This document shows, piece by piece, positions 51,532 through 59,900 of a stretch of DNA of 64,000 nt. The position numbers and the translations under genes were made by a program. This DNA is from Parapedobacter pyrenivorans (GTDB lineage: Bacteria; Bacteroidota; Bacteroidia; Sphingobacteriales; Sphingobacteriaceae), in NCBI RefSeq assembly GCF_014636865.1, contig NZ_BMER01000001.1:1538718-1602717 (forward strand). The letters run 5' to 3'. Within the stretch, counting starts at the first letter, position 1. Each line of letters begins with the position of its first letter. Under the pieces are notes generated by a model that did no database searches, was not told the origin of the DNA, and saw only the letters and a program-made list of their open reading frames with translations.

Positions 51532-53910
51532 CTATTCCGTCCGGATTGCCTTGATTGGATTCCCTTTCGCGGCTTTCAGCGACTTTCCACAGACGGTGAT
51601 CGCCGCGATTGCAAATGCCGTAAAACCAGCGATTACAAACACCCACCACTCCATGCCTGTTCGGTATACATAATTGGCCAGCCACTTATTCATCATCCAC
51701 CACCCCACGGGAAAGGCAATCAGGAACGATATTCCCACCAGTTGGAGGAAATCTTTGGATATCAGTAAGATGATGTTGGATATGCTGGCACCCAGCGTTT
51801 TGCGGATCCCGATTTCTTTGAATTTCGTTTCGGCAGTAAAGGTAACCAGGCCGAAAAGACCAAGAGAGGAAATAAGGATCGTGATTCCTGCAAAGACATT
51901 AAATAATTTACCGGCTTGAATGTCCCCTTTATAGAGTTTGTCAAATGATTCGTCCATGAATTGGTAGTCGAATTCAAATTCGCTGTTGTACTGTTTCCAC
52001 AGTTTATCCACGGCAGCGATTGCCTGTGCAGCATCATTTCCCGTAGTTTTGACATACATGCCGCCAAGGGGCATGCTAGCTTCCGCAAAAAGTACGCACG
52101 GCCCGATCGCCTTTTTCAGATCGTTGAAATGGAAATCCTTCGCAACACCAATGATGGTTCTGGGACTGTTGCGAAAGGTGATGGCCATTCCCACCGGATC
52201 TTCCAATCCCATTTGTTTGACGGCTGTCTCGTTAAGCACGATGTAACTCGTGTCGGACGGCATGCCTGAAAATCCCTGACCCGCCGTTAATGGGATGTCC
52301 ATAACCTCCAAAAACTGGTGGTCTACTGCCATTTGATTGACCATGAAATTGGCCATGCTGGAGGGTTTGCCCTCCCACTCAATATCTCCTGTGCCACTTC
52401 CAATGTTGCTGATGTCGCTACTGGCGGCGGTAATGCCTTTGATACCCGGCTGGCTTTCCAGCTCAGCGCGTATGGCATCAAATCGGCCGATGAAATTGCG
52501 TTGGGCGAAAAGGAAAACATTCTCCTTGTCATATCCCAATTCCTTTTTGCGGATGTATTCCAGTTGACGACTGATGATGATGGTAGCAATAATAAGTACT
52601 ACCGAACAACTGAACTGCACCACCACCAGGGCTTTACGGAAGCCATTGTTTTTGCCGATTCCCGGTAGGATGCCCTTCAGCGCTTGGACGGGCTTGAAGG
52701 TGGATAACAATAGCGCAGGATACACACCGGCGAGCAAAACTACAGCGAAGAGTGTGCAGCCAAAGAGTAACCACACGCGGGTATCCAGCAAGCTGAATGT
52801 CATTTCTTTTCCCGAAAGGCCATTATAGAGCGGCATAGCGGCATAGGTGAGCCCGATGGCCAGGGCCATAGCGATAACAAACACCACAACGGATTCGGTG
52901 ATGAACTGCCAGAAAAGATGCAGGCGATTAGCTCCTACTACCTTTCTGACACTGACCTCCTTGCTACGTCGCGTTGAGCGTGCGGTGACGAGATTGACAT
53001 AGTTGATGCACGCAATCAACAGAATGATGCCGGCTACGAGCGTGAATATCCGTACTTGTTGCATACCTCGTTCTTCACCTTTTCCATTATAGAGGTGCAG
53101 GTTTTCGAGGGGTTGGAGGTAATATACCAAAGTCTTAAAGATCTCCGCATCATTATTTTTTCGGTGGAGATCTGCCAACTGTTTTTCAGTAGCTTTTGGA
53201 TTAGTGCCTTTTTGGAGGAGAAAAAATGTACGGTAGCCAAAATTTCCCCATTCGGCATTGAGGCCATCTCCCTCTCGGTTTTCATTGAGCAAATCAAATG
53301 GAAGGAGAAAATCTGCTTCGATGGAGGAGTTGAGCGGAAAATCGTCGACAATGCCGGTGACACGGAAATTCCGCTTGCTATCTGCTGCAGCGGGATCAAC
53401 GGTGACCAATACCATTTGCCCGATGGCCTCCTTGTCGCCAAAATATTTCTTCGCTAGTGTTTTGGTGAGAATGATGGAGCTGTTGTCGGGGAACGGAGTC
53501 TGTTGACTGCCTTCCAACAACGAGAAGTCAAAAATCTTGAAAAAGGAAGGGTCGACATACTGGCCTGACTCCGTAAATTTGCGATCATCATTGATCTTGG
53601 TAATGGCAGCTTCACTATTACTGAATCGACAAGCTTCTTCGATGCCGGGTATTTCGGCTTTTCCGAATAATGCTAACGGTGGTGGGCCAACAGGCCATAC
53701 GTTATCCGACGAGGCATCAAACGTTGTGGATACCTGGTAAATCCGGTCAGCTTTGCTGTGCATGCGGTCGAAACTCAGCTCGTCCCATACCCATAGCAAA
53801 ATAAGGATGGCTGCAGAAAGGCTTACTGCTAACCCGGCAATGTTAATAGTGGAATACGATTTATTTTTGACGAGGGTTCGAAAAGCAGTTTTGATATAAT
53901 TCTTTAACAT
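51532..53910 (-). CDS. FtsX/MacB-type ABC transporter permease
   Basis: 792 residues, same architecture, slightly more diverged than the others. The first FtsX signature is RSKEVSVRKVVGAN and the second FKEIGIRKTLGASISNII. The C-terminal tail reads GNPIKAIRTE instead of the NPVxSLRDE of its paralogues. It lies 14 bp after the HlyD-type adaptor gene, so the two are co-transcribed and probably form one complex spanning the inner membrane and periplasm. The substrate is not readable. Confidence 0.9.
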   Translation of the reverse strand: MLKNYIKTAFRTLVKNKSYSTINIAGLAVSLSAAILILLWVWDELSFDRMHSKADRIYQVSTTFDASSDNVWPVGPPPLALFGKAEIPGIEEACRFSNSEAAITKINDDRKFTESGQYVDPSFFKIFDFSLLEGSQQTPFPDNSSIILTKTLAKKYFGDKEAIGQMVLVTVDPAAADSKRNFRVTGIVDDFPLNSSIEADFLLPFDLLNENREGDGLNAEWGNFGYRTFFLLQKGTNPKATEKQLADLHRKNNDAEIFKTLVYYLQPLENLHLYNGKGEERGMQQVRIFTLVAGIILLIACINYVNLVTARSTRRSKEVSVRKVVGANRLHLFWQFITESVVVFVIAMALAIGLTYAAMPLYNGLSGKEMTFSLLDTRVWLLFGCTLFAVVLLAGVYPALLLSTFKPVQALKGILPGIGKNNGFRKALVVVQFSCSVVLIIATIIISRQLEYIRKKELGYDKENVFLFAQRNFIGRFDAIRAELESQPGIKGITAASSDISNIGSGTGDIEWEGKPSSMANFMVNQMAVDHQFLEVMDIPLTAGQGFSGMPSDTSYIVLNETAVKQMGLEDPVGMAITFRNSPRTIIGVAKDFHFNDLKKAIGPCVLFAEASMPLGGMYVKTTGNDAAQAIAAVDKLWKQYNSEFEFDYQFMDESFDKLYKGDIQAGKLFNVFAGITILISSLGLFGLVTFTAETKFKEIGIRKTLGASISNIILLISKDFLQLVGISFLIAFPVGWWMMNKWLANYVYRTGMEWWVFVIAGFTAFAIAAITVCGKSLKAAKGNPIKAIRTE

Positions 53911-53924
53911 CGCGCCGTCAGGTT

Positions 53925-55178
53925 TTAATTACTAATGCTCAACTCCTGTACCCGATCGTATGTCTCATAACTGGAGGTTACCACTTTATCTCCCGGTTCC
54001 AGCCCGCTCACCACTTCATAATAGTCGGGGTTTTGACGACCGAGCTGTACATCTACACGATAAGCCGTCTTTCCATCTTCCGTAAGCTTAAACACCCAAT
54101 TGCCGCCGGTTTGCTGATAGAAGCCGCCCTTGGCCAACAGGATGGCCTTGGTCTCATCGCTGAGGGCAAGACGGATTTGGAGGGTCTGCCCGCGGCGGAT
54201 GCCCTCAGGAATCTCGTTTACAAATTCCATATCCACCTGGAAGCGTCCGTTGGTCACTTGCGTATATACCTTCTTGATGACAAGCTTATAGCTTTTCCCA
54301 GCAAACGTAAACTCACCCTCCAAGTCGGGGTAAATGCGGGAAATATAATGCTCATCGATATCCGCACGGACTTTGAATCCGGTAAGCACGTCGATTTGGC
54401 CGAGGCGCTCGCCTGCGGGTTTGTTCTGCCCAATTTCGGCATCGAAGGACGTCAGTTGTCCGTCTACCGGTGAACGAAGGATGAGATCATCCACTTTTTG
54501 ACGCATCAGCGCCAGTGCAGACATGCCGCTGGAGTACAATTTTTCGTTTTGTTGGAGTGATTGGACACTTCGGATCGAATCTTGCTCAATGTTTTCCCGT
54601 GTCAACTTGATCCGCTCTAGCTGATAATCGTATTCATTTTTAGCCTGCTGATATTCTTGCGAACCAATTGCTTTTTTTTCAAACAAGGTCTTATTGAGAT
54701 CATATAGCCGCTTAGCCTCTTTTAAGGCATTTTCAGCATCGACCATTTGATTGCGATTCGAAATAGAAGTTTGTTGGGCGTTCGTTTGGGCGATCTGCAT
54801 CTGGGTCAGGTTGTTGTATACGTTCGTTTCCTGGCTTACCAGGCTCAATTCCAAATCGGTATTCGAGAGCCGCATAATCGGGTCACCTTTTTTGAGTTTG
54901 GCCCCGTCCTCTACAAACTTTTCTTCCACCCGCCCGCCTACGGAGGCATCGAGGAAGATGCTGGTAAGGGGTAGTACCGTGCCGTTTACCGGTATAAATT
55001 CACGGAAGGAGTCTTCTTTCACTTCTGATATGGTGATACGTTCGGCATCCACATTGAGCCGCGAGTTGCCGGAGGTAAAATAATAACTGGCGAAGATCAA
55101 GGCCAAGATGCCCGCCCCACCCGCAACCATCGCGATGCGTTTACTGTTCCATCTTTTTTTTGGTAATGCTCTATCCAT
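53925..55178 (-). CDS. HlyD/RND-type periplasmic adaptor (membrane fusion) protein
   Basis: 417 residues. A membrane anchor at about 15-33 is followed by a split lipoyl-like domain (GGRVEEKFVEDGAKLKKGDP and LILRSPVDGQLTSFDAEIGQ), a long coiled-coil hairpin between them (about 115-225), a beta-barrel domain and a membrane-proximal domain (EVVSGLEPGDKVVTSS). Adaptors of this family link an inner-membrane transporter to a TolC-like channel. It heads the operon with two MacB-type permeases. Its promoter region shares the twin palindromes of the ATPase operon at 10720, implying joint control. No outer-membrane channel gene is in the window. Confidence 0.92.
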   Translation of the reverse strand: MDRALPKKRWNSKRIAMVAGGAGILALIFASYYFTSGNSRLNVDAERITISEVKEDSFREFIPVNGTVLPLTSIFLDASVGGRVEEKFVEDGAKLKKGDPIMRLSNTDLELSLVSQETNVYNNLTQMQIAQTNAQQTSISNRNQMVDAENALKEAKRLYDLNKTLFEKKAIGSQEYQQAKNEYDYQLERIKLTRENIEQDSIRSVQSLQQNEKLYSSGMSALALMRQKVDDLILRSPVDGQLTSFDAEIGQNKPAGERLGQIDVLTGFKVRADIDEHYISRIYPDLEGEFTFAGKSYKLVIKKVYTQVTNGRFQVDMEFVNEIPEGIRRGQTLQIRLALSDETKAILLAKGGFYQQTGGNWVFKLTEDGKTAYRVDVQLGRQNPDYYEVVSGLEPGDKVVTSSYETYDRVQELSISN

Positions 55179-55228
55179 TTTCTTGTCGCTATCGGCTGTC
55201 GGCTTTATTTTCTAGCCACCCATTACCA

Positions 55229-55332
55229 TACAACGCCGTGCCAAAAATATAACTAATTTGGATACAGTGTGTTGTGGTGGTGGGTAAAATGAAACTGTTC
55301 GATATCGGACACCTGTTGTGCGGTAGCGGACA
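55229..55332 (-). promoter_or_regulatory. Twin-palindrome promoter region of the HlyD operon
   Basis: TGTTCGATATCGGACA (55296-55311) and TGTGCGGTAGCGGACA (55317-55332) start 21 bp apart. TTGGCACG (55244-55237 on the minus strand) follows 54 bp nearer the gene, then GCGTTGTA. TTGGCACG is a textbook sigma-54 -24 element; the -12 part is imperfect. Layout and spacings equal those at 10833-10929. Confidence 0.7.
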
Positions 55333-55387
55333 ATTGATGAAGTTTATACGGCAACGGCGCTTGCGCGTGTGGAAGTAACGATTCGTC

Positions 55388-55798
55388 CTACATCAGGCCG
55401 TATTCCTTCATGACAGCCTCTTGGTCGTCGTGCGAAACATACCCTATAATCTTTGGTCCATTACCTGTATGTTGCAGAATATAGCTGATATCAAAAATTA
55501 TCGGTTTGTTTCCGGTTTTGGAAAACAGGGCTTCCCAGGTTACTTTTGCCAGTGTAAAGTGTTCGCCCATCGATGTAGTATCGACGTTGTGCGGTGTCAT
55601 TTTTTGCAGGCCGACCTGCTTATTGAATTGGAGTACACCGTTTAGCCAGTCGATGAATTGATCATCGTTGTCGTAGGAAGCTGCGCCGCCTGGGGCAGCG
55701 GCTATAAAGCTTTCGGCATAAAACGAAGCGATGGCTTTTGGATCATCTCCAACAGAAAATGAACCGTATGCCGTAAAGAAATCATAAAATGGCTGCAT
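55388..55798 (-). CDS. NTF2/SnoaL-like protein
   Basis: 136 residues, a typical length for the NTF2-like cone-shaped fold: an N-terminal helix (YDFFTAYGSFSVGDDPKAIA), the common FYAESFIAAAPGG turn, and four long strands (FTLAKVTWEALFSKT, PIIFDISYILQHT, GPKIIGYVSHDD). Families of this kind include isomerases and small-molecule-binding proteins of unknown role, and no catalytic residue can be assigned. It has no signal peptide. It stands alone between the HlyD operon and murF and is not obviously linked to either. Confidence 0.75.
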   Translation of the reverse strand: MQPFYDFFTAYGSFSVGDDPKAIASFYAESFIAAAPGGAASYDNDDQFIDWLNGVLQFNKQVGLQKMTPHNVDTTSMGEHFTLAKVTWEALFSKTGNKPIIFDISYILQHTGNGPKIIGYVSHDDQEAVMKEYGLM

Positions 55799-55892
55799 GT
55801 GACAACTAATTAAGCAACGAGGACGTTTACTATATTCCTTTGCAAGTAAACACGTTCAACCCGTAATGGTTTGCCGTAGTTACGGTGAAATG

Positions 55893-57194
55893 TCAAAGGT
55901 AGCTTACCAATTGTTCGAACGCCATGCCACGGGATGCTTTTAGTAACACCAATGCATCGGTGATCGGCTGTTGTTGCAACATGGCTTGTGCCTCTGCAGT
56001 GGTTTTGTAGAATTCAGCACCCGCAAAGCAGTGTTCGAAAAAAGCTTCGCCTACGAAAATTAGCCGATATACCTCAAGTGAAAGGGCGTGTTGAACCACT
56101 TGGTGATGCTCGGTATGTGATTCTGCACCCAATTCAAACATATCGCCGAGGATGACCACCTTCCTTTCGGCTTTGAGCATACGTAGGTTATCCAACGCAG
56201 CAGCCATACTGGTGGCATTGGCATTGTAATAATCGCAGATGATGGTATTGTGCTCCGTTTTGGTGAGTTGGGAACGGTTGTTTTTAGGTGTATATTCAGC
56301 GATACCCCGATTAATCTTTGCCGGTGGTACGTTGAAATGCTGACCAACACAGACGGCGGCCAGGATATTTTCGGTGTTGTAGGAGCCGGTAAGTTGAGTG
56401 GGAGTGATATGGGGCGTCGCAGCTGCCTGAAGTTTCCAGCTGACATTCAACAGCGGATCGGCCGAAACCAATTCGCCGACAACATCATTCCCGACTGAAA
56501 AGCCGTAAGTTACTACCTGCGGTACCCTACGGGCAGCAGCCATTTCGTGGAGTAATGGATTGTCATTTTGCAGAAATAAGGTGCCATTATGGGTAGCAAG
56601 ATAATCATACAATTCACCCTTGGCTTTCTTAACGCCCTCGAAACTGCCGAATCCTTCCAGGTGGGCTTTCCCTACATTGGTAATCAATCCATGCGTAGGC
56701 TGGGCAATCCCGCAGAGTAACGCAATTTCGCCCACATGGTTGGCACCCATCTCAATGATCGCTATCTCCGTTTGCTCGGTGATGGCTAGCATAGTCAACG
56801 GTACGCCGATATGGTTATTCAGATTACCCGTGGTGGCAAGGGTGTTGAATTGTTGCGATAGTACCGCGTGGATCAATTCTTTTGTGGTCGTTTTACCGTT
56901 GGTACCGGTAATGCCGACAATGGGAATCCGGAGTTGATGGCGGTGATGGCGGGCCAGTTCCTGCAAAGCGGTTAGTACATCCGCGACAAGCAAAAACCGT
57001 TCATCCGTTTGGTATTGCGGCTCATCGATAACGGCATACCTTGCACCCTTTTCGAGTGCTTCGCCCGCAAAGGCGTTGCCATTGAAGTTTTCACCCTTAA
57101 GGGCGAAAAAAAGACTGTTGGGCTGGATATTACGGGTATCCGTACTGATTGCGGGATGCTCGAGGAAATAAGGATATAATAATGCAGGCTCCAT
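55893..57194 (-). CDS. murF: UDP-N-acetylmuramoyl-tripeptide--D-alanyl-D-alanine ligase MurF
   Basis: 433 residues. The cytoplasmic Mur ligase adds D-Ala-D-Ala to UDP-MurNAc-tripeptide with ATP, the last soluble step of peptidoglycan precursor synthesis. N-terminal uridine-binding domain (STDTRNIQPNSLFFALKGEN), central ATPase domain with the P-loop GITGTNGKTTTKE near 100-112 and EMGANHVGEIALL, and a C-terminal domain with CDYYNANATSMAAALDNL and VILGDMFELG. These are MurF hallmarks, and the length is normal. It is a single-gene unit, divergent from the amidase gene, so two cell-wall genes share this intergenic region. Confidence 0.95.
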   Translation of the reverse strand: MEPALLYPYFLEHPAISTDTRNIQPNSLFFALKGENFNGNAFAGEALEKGARYAVIDEPQYQTDERFLLVADVLTALQELARHHRHQLRIPIVGITGTNGKTTTKELIHAVLSQQFNTLATTGNLNNHIGVPLTMLAITEQTEIAIIEMGANHVGEIALLCGIAQPTHGLITNVGKAHLEGFGSFEGVKKAKGELYDYLATHNGTLFLQNDNPLLHEMAAARRVPQVVTYGFSVGNDVVGELVSADPLLNVSWKLQAAATPHITPTQLTGSYNTENILAAVCVGQHFNVPPAKINRGIAEYTPKNNRSQLTKTEHNTIICDYYNANATSMAAALDNLRMLKAERKVVILGDMFELGAESHTEHHQVVQHALSLEVYRLIFVGEAFFEHCFAGAEFYKTTAEAQAMLQQQPITDALVLLKASRGMAFEQLVSYL

Positions 57195-57419
57195 GGTGCA
57201 AGTTTAGGGAAAGTTTGGGAATTATTCAGCGCTACTTTCAACACTGGATCACTGATTGGTACATATTGTTGCGGCTCTTTGATGTATAATGCAACAACAT
57301 GCATATAGTTTCAATTATTTTGCTTAACCTTGCTCAACCCAATGATAAACCAGTTAAAGGAAGGGAGCGCTTGCTGGTCTGATGTTGAAGACGATGTCGT
57401 CATATCGCTATTTATAAAT

Positions 57420-59177
57420 ATGTGGAAATTATACCTTCTTTCGTTTTGTTTAGTTTTGGCTTTTGAGGTTTCTTTTTGCTCATCAGTGGCATTGGGGCAG
57501 CAGCAACCCCGCTTAAAGGTGGTATCGCCCGCTGCGGATAGCAGCGTGGTGGCCGACACCGTCGCTTATTTCCGCGGGAAGGCCGACCCCACGGGTACAT
57601 TGTTCCTCAATGGGGAAGAGGTACCCGTTTATGGCACAGGAGTTTTTGCTGCTCCAATGTACCTGCGAACGGGGGTGAATGAGTTTTTGGTACAACACGT
57701 AGTGGATGCCGATACGCTACATAAACGCATCGTTGTGGTGTATGAAAAGCCAACTCCATTACAGCCTACAGCCGGTTTTTCCATTGAGTATACGCGCGTG
57801 CTGCCGAAGGGCGACATCTGGCTGCAGACTGGCGATCTCCTGCAGGTGGAAATGAAGGCAACACCCGGCATGGTGGCATCCTTTTATAAGGGCGTCCCGC
57901 TTTTTGAAATGGATACCGCAGACACCCATGTGGCAGGCATTTACCGTGGGGAATATACCATCCAGCCTTCGGACACCTTGGTGGACCTGCCCATCCCATT
58001 TTATCTCCATGATGGAGCGACCGAAAAGAACGTCATGGCGGAAAGCCGCCAGCGGATTACGATACTCAACCAGTCCCACGTGCTGACTGGGCTCACCACT
58101 GCCGGTCAGGTGCCGTTATATTACGGATTGGGCGCCGACCGTCTGGGCGGAGCCAAGATGGGGGAGTTGGATAGCTTGGTGAAACTGGAGGTGACAGGGA
58201 AGATGAATGACATGTACCGGGTAAGGCTGGCCGATCAGGTGCAGGCTTATATACCCGTGAATCGCCTTCGTTTGCAAAAGGGCGCACATTTCCGTCCATA
58301 CTCACTGACGGGCAGCTGGTCGGTGTTTTCGGATAGCACGGCCGACTTTGTGCGAATCGGCTTGAACGAGCGGCTTCCCTATACCCATCTCGTACAGCAG
58401 GAGCCAACGCGTATCGTGCTGGATGTTTATGGAGCGGTTTCAAACAGCAACTGGATTACACAGAAAGCGGGACTTGTAGCTATCCGGAACGTGTGGTATG
58501 AACAGCACAGTAAGTCGATTTTCAGGGTATATATCGAATTGAAGGAAAAGCAACTTTGGGGCTATGAGGTAGGTTATCAGGGGAATCAGTTGGTTATCCG
58601 GGTGAAGCCCCAGCCGGAAACACTTGACCTCCGGGGGCTCACCGTCGCTGTTGATGCAGGGCACGGTGGCAGTAACCGGGGTGCGGTGGGGATGACGGGT
58701 GTATTGGAAAAGGATCTCAACTTAGCGATGGCCCTGAAGCTGAAGACGGCACTGGAGAGGGCGGGCAGTACCGTGATCATGACACGGGACCGCGATCAGT
58801 CGGTCAATAACGGTCATCGTTTGAAGCGATTTCAGCGACAGGATCCGGATCTACTGATCAGCATCCACTGTAATTCTGCTGGCAACCCGATGGTGCAGGG
58901 CGTTTCAACGTATTACCGCTATCACGCGTACCGACCACTATCGCAGCACATCCTTACGGAAATGCGGCAACTGGATCTGGCCGACTTCGGCAATGTGGGC
59001 GGATTTAATTTCACACTCAACTCGCCCACGGAATTTCCCTCCGTATTGGTAGAGGTCGGTTTTCTTTCCAACCCGGCGGATGAGGAGCGGTTGCTGGACA
59101 GGCAATTTCACGGCGATGTAGCCGAGCGCATTGTGGATGGAGTGAAGGGGTTTTTGAGGGAGGTGAATGGTGGGTGA
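57420..59177 (+). CDS. N-acetylmuramoyl-L-alanine amidase (Amidase_3)
   Basis: 585 residues from the ATG at 57420, which begins a good signal peptide (LYLLSFCLVLAFEVSFCSSV). A frame open from 57330 would put 30 residues before it. The N-terminal ~400 residues are beta-rich, with segments resembling an SH3-like fold and an AMIN-like domain. The catalytic Amidase_3 domain is C-terminal: VAVDAGHGGSNRGAVG gives the first zinc histidine, ISIHCNSA a second, and SVLVEVGFLSNPADEE the catalytic glutamate. It cleaves the bond between MurNAc and L-Ala in peptidoglycan in the periplasm, acting in daughter-cell separation or turnover. It diverges from murF. Confidence 0.9.
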   Translation: MWKLYLLSFCLVLAFEVSFCSSVALGQQQPRLKVVSPAADSSVVADTVAYFRGKADPTGTLFLNGEEVPVYGTGVFAAPMYLRTGVNEFLVQHVVDADTLHKRIVVVYEKPTPLQPTAGFSIEYTRVLPKGDIWLQTGDLLQVEMKATPGMVASFYKGVPLFEMDTADTHVAGIYRGEYTIQPSDTLVDLPIPFYLHDGATEKNVMAESRQRITILNQSHVLTGLTTAGQVPLYYGLGADRLGGAKMGELDSLVKLEVTGKMNDMYRVRLADQVQAYIPVNRLRLQKGAHFRPYSLTGSWSVFSDSTADFVRIGLNERLPYTHLVQQEPTRIVLDVYGAVSNSNWITQKAGLVAIRNVWYEQHSKSIFRVYIELKEKQLWGYEVGYQGNQLVIRVKPQPETLDLRGLTVAVDAGHGGSNRGAVGMTGVLEKDLNLAMALKLKTALERAGSTVIMTRDRDQSVNNGHRLKRFQRQDPDLLISIHCNSAGNPMVQGVSTYYRYHAYRPLSQHILTEMRQLDLADFGNVGGFNFTLNSPTEFPSVLVEVGFLSNPADEERLLDRQFHGDVAERIVDGVKGFLREVNGG

Positions 59178-59199
59178 CCGTTGAATGGTCTGTGCACCG

Positions 59200-59616
59200 C
59201 TAAAACTGAATAAGGAAATCGGCGGCGCTTAATATTGGAATATTATGAAATGGATGCAATATGAGTAAATCATTGTCGCCTGTAATAATGCAAGTCGCTT
59301 CAGCTGCAACTCCTAATTCTAAATATTTATCGTCCTTCGGGTCGCGACTTGCCTGGATAGCTGAAATTGGTAACGACCACGATAGCATCTGGCGATCCAG
59401 GTATGTTAAAAAAGCAAGGCGGTCTTCGAGGCTGACAAATCGGTCAAATTTAGGCCTGAGAAATACATTCGATAGTTCAGATTGTATTGGAGGAGAGGTA
59501 ATAATACGACCTATACTTATAGCTCTGTCAAATGCTTTCGCATTGGTCTGGCTGCCGATGACAAATGCGCTGATTAACGTATTAACATCAAAAATGAAAA
59601 GCTTAGCCCTCTTCAC
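59200..59616 (-). CDS. PIN domain toxin of a type II toxin-antitoxin pair
   Basis: 138 residues from a GTG at 59616 (the TTG at 59631 is an alternative; no suitable ATG exists). The PIN fold is recognisable by its acidic residues: Asp in FIFDVNTLISAF, Glu in QSELSNVF, Asp in DPKDDKYLELG and Asp in TGDNDLLIL. PIN toxins are metal-dependent ribonucleases. The start overlaps the end of the upstream antitoxin gene by 14 bp, typical of coupled pairs. It matches the group annotated as putative toxin-antitoxin PIN proteins. The target RNA is unknown. Confidence 0.85.
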   Translation of the reverse strand: MKRAKLFIFDVNTLISAFVIGSQTNAKAFDRAISIGRIITSPPIQSELSNVFLRPKFDRFVSLEDRLAFLTYLDRQMLSWSLPISAIQASRDPKDDKYLELGVAAEATCIITGDNDLLILHPFHNIPILSAADFLIQF

Positions 59617-59833
59617 GAAGCAAGTCCTCAAGTATTTCTTGGGTGAGACCGTTTGCGGCCGCTTGACTCCGCAAATTATTCAGCGATTTCTCAAATTCAT
59701 CTTTTTCGGCCAAACGAATTTGCTCGACCAACCGTACTTCCACGTCCTTGGCAAACCGTTGCTTAGCTGTAGCAGGCATTCTCTTCCATGCCTGGGCCAA
59801 ACTGCCATCCACTTCCAATACAATTCGTTCCAT
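59603..59833 (-). CDS. Putative antitoxin of the PIN pair
   Basis: 76 residues, mostly helical and charged: MERIVLEVDGSLAQAWKRMP, then a helix rich in Lys, Arg and Glu (RFAKDVEVRLVEQIRLAEKD), ending in LLREEG. The start resembles the strand of a ribbon-helix-helix protein (ERIVLEVD), with the remainder wrapping the toxin. I take the ATG at 59833; a TTG three codons earlier would lie upstream of the predicted transcription start. It precedes and overlaps the PIN gene, which is the main reason for the call. Confidence 0.75.
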   Translation of the reverse strand: MERIVLEVDGSLAQAWKRMPATAKQRFAKDVEVRLVEQIRLAEKDEFEKSLNNLRSQAAANGLTQEILEDLLREEG

Positions 59834-59839
59834 AATAGA

Positions 59840-59871
59840 CAAAAATACAAATAATTATACAAATGCAACAA
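59840..59871 (-). promoter_or_regulatory. Promoter of the toxin-antitoxin pair
   Basis: Minus strand: TTG (59871-59869), 21 bp, TATTTTTG (59847-59840), a perfect -7 element. Transcription would begin near 59835, one or two bases before the ATG at 59833, so the mRNA may be leaderless. Confidence 0.5.
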
Positions 59872-59900
59872 TGCTATAACCTTAAATATCAGACATTGGA

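Noticed and set aside
57330-57419. 30-codon N-terminal extension of the amidase
   Set aside because: The signal peptide begins at the ATG at 57420, and the extension is acidic and hydrophilic.
59261-59854. 197-codon plus-strand frame across the toxin-antitoxin pair
   Set aside because: Antisense to the PIN gene, whose acidic motifs are clear, and crosses two overlapping genes.
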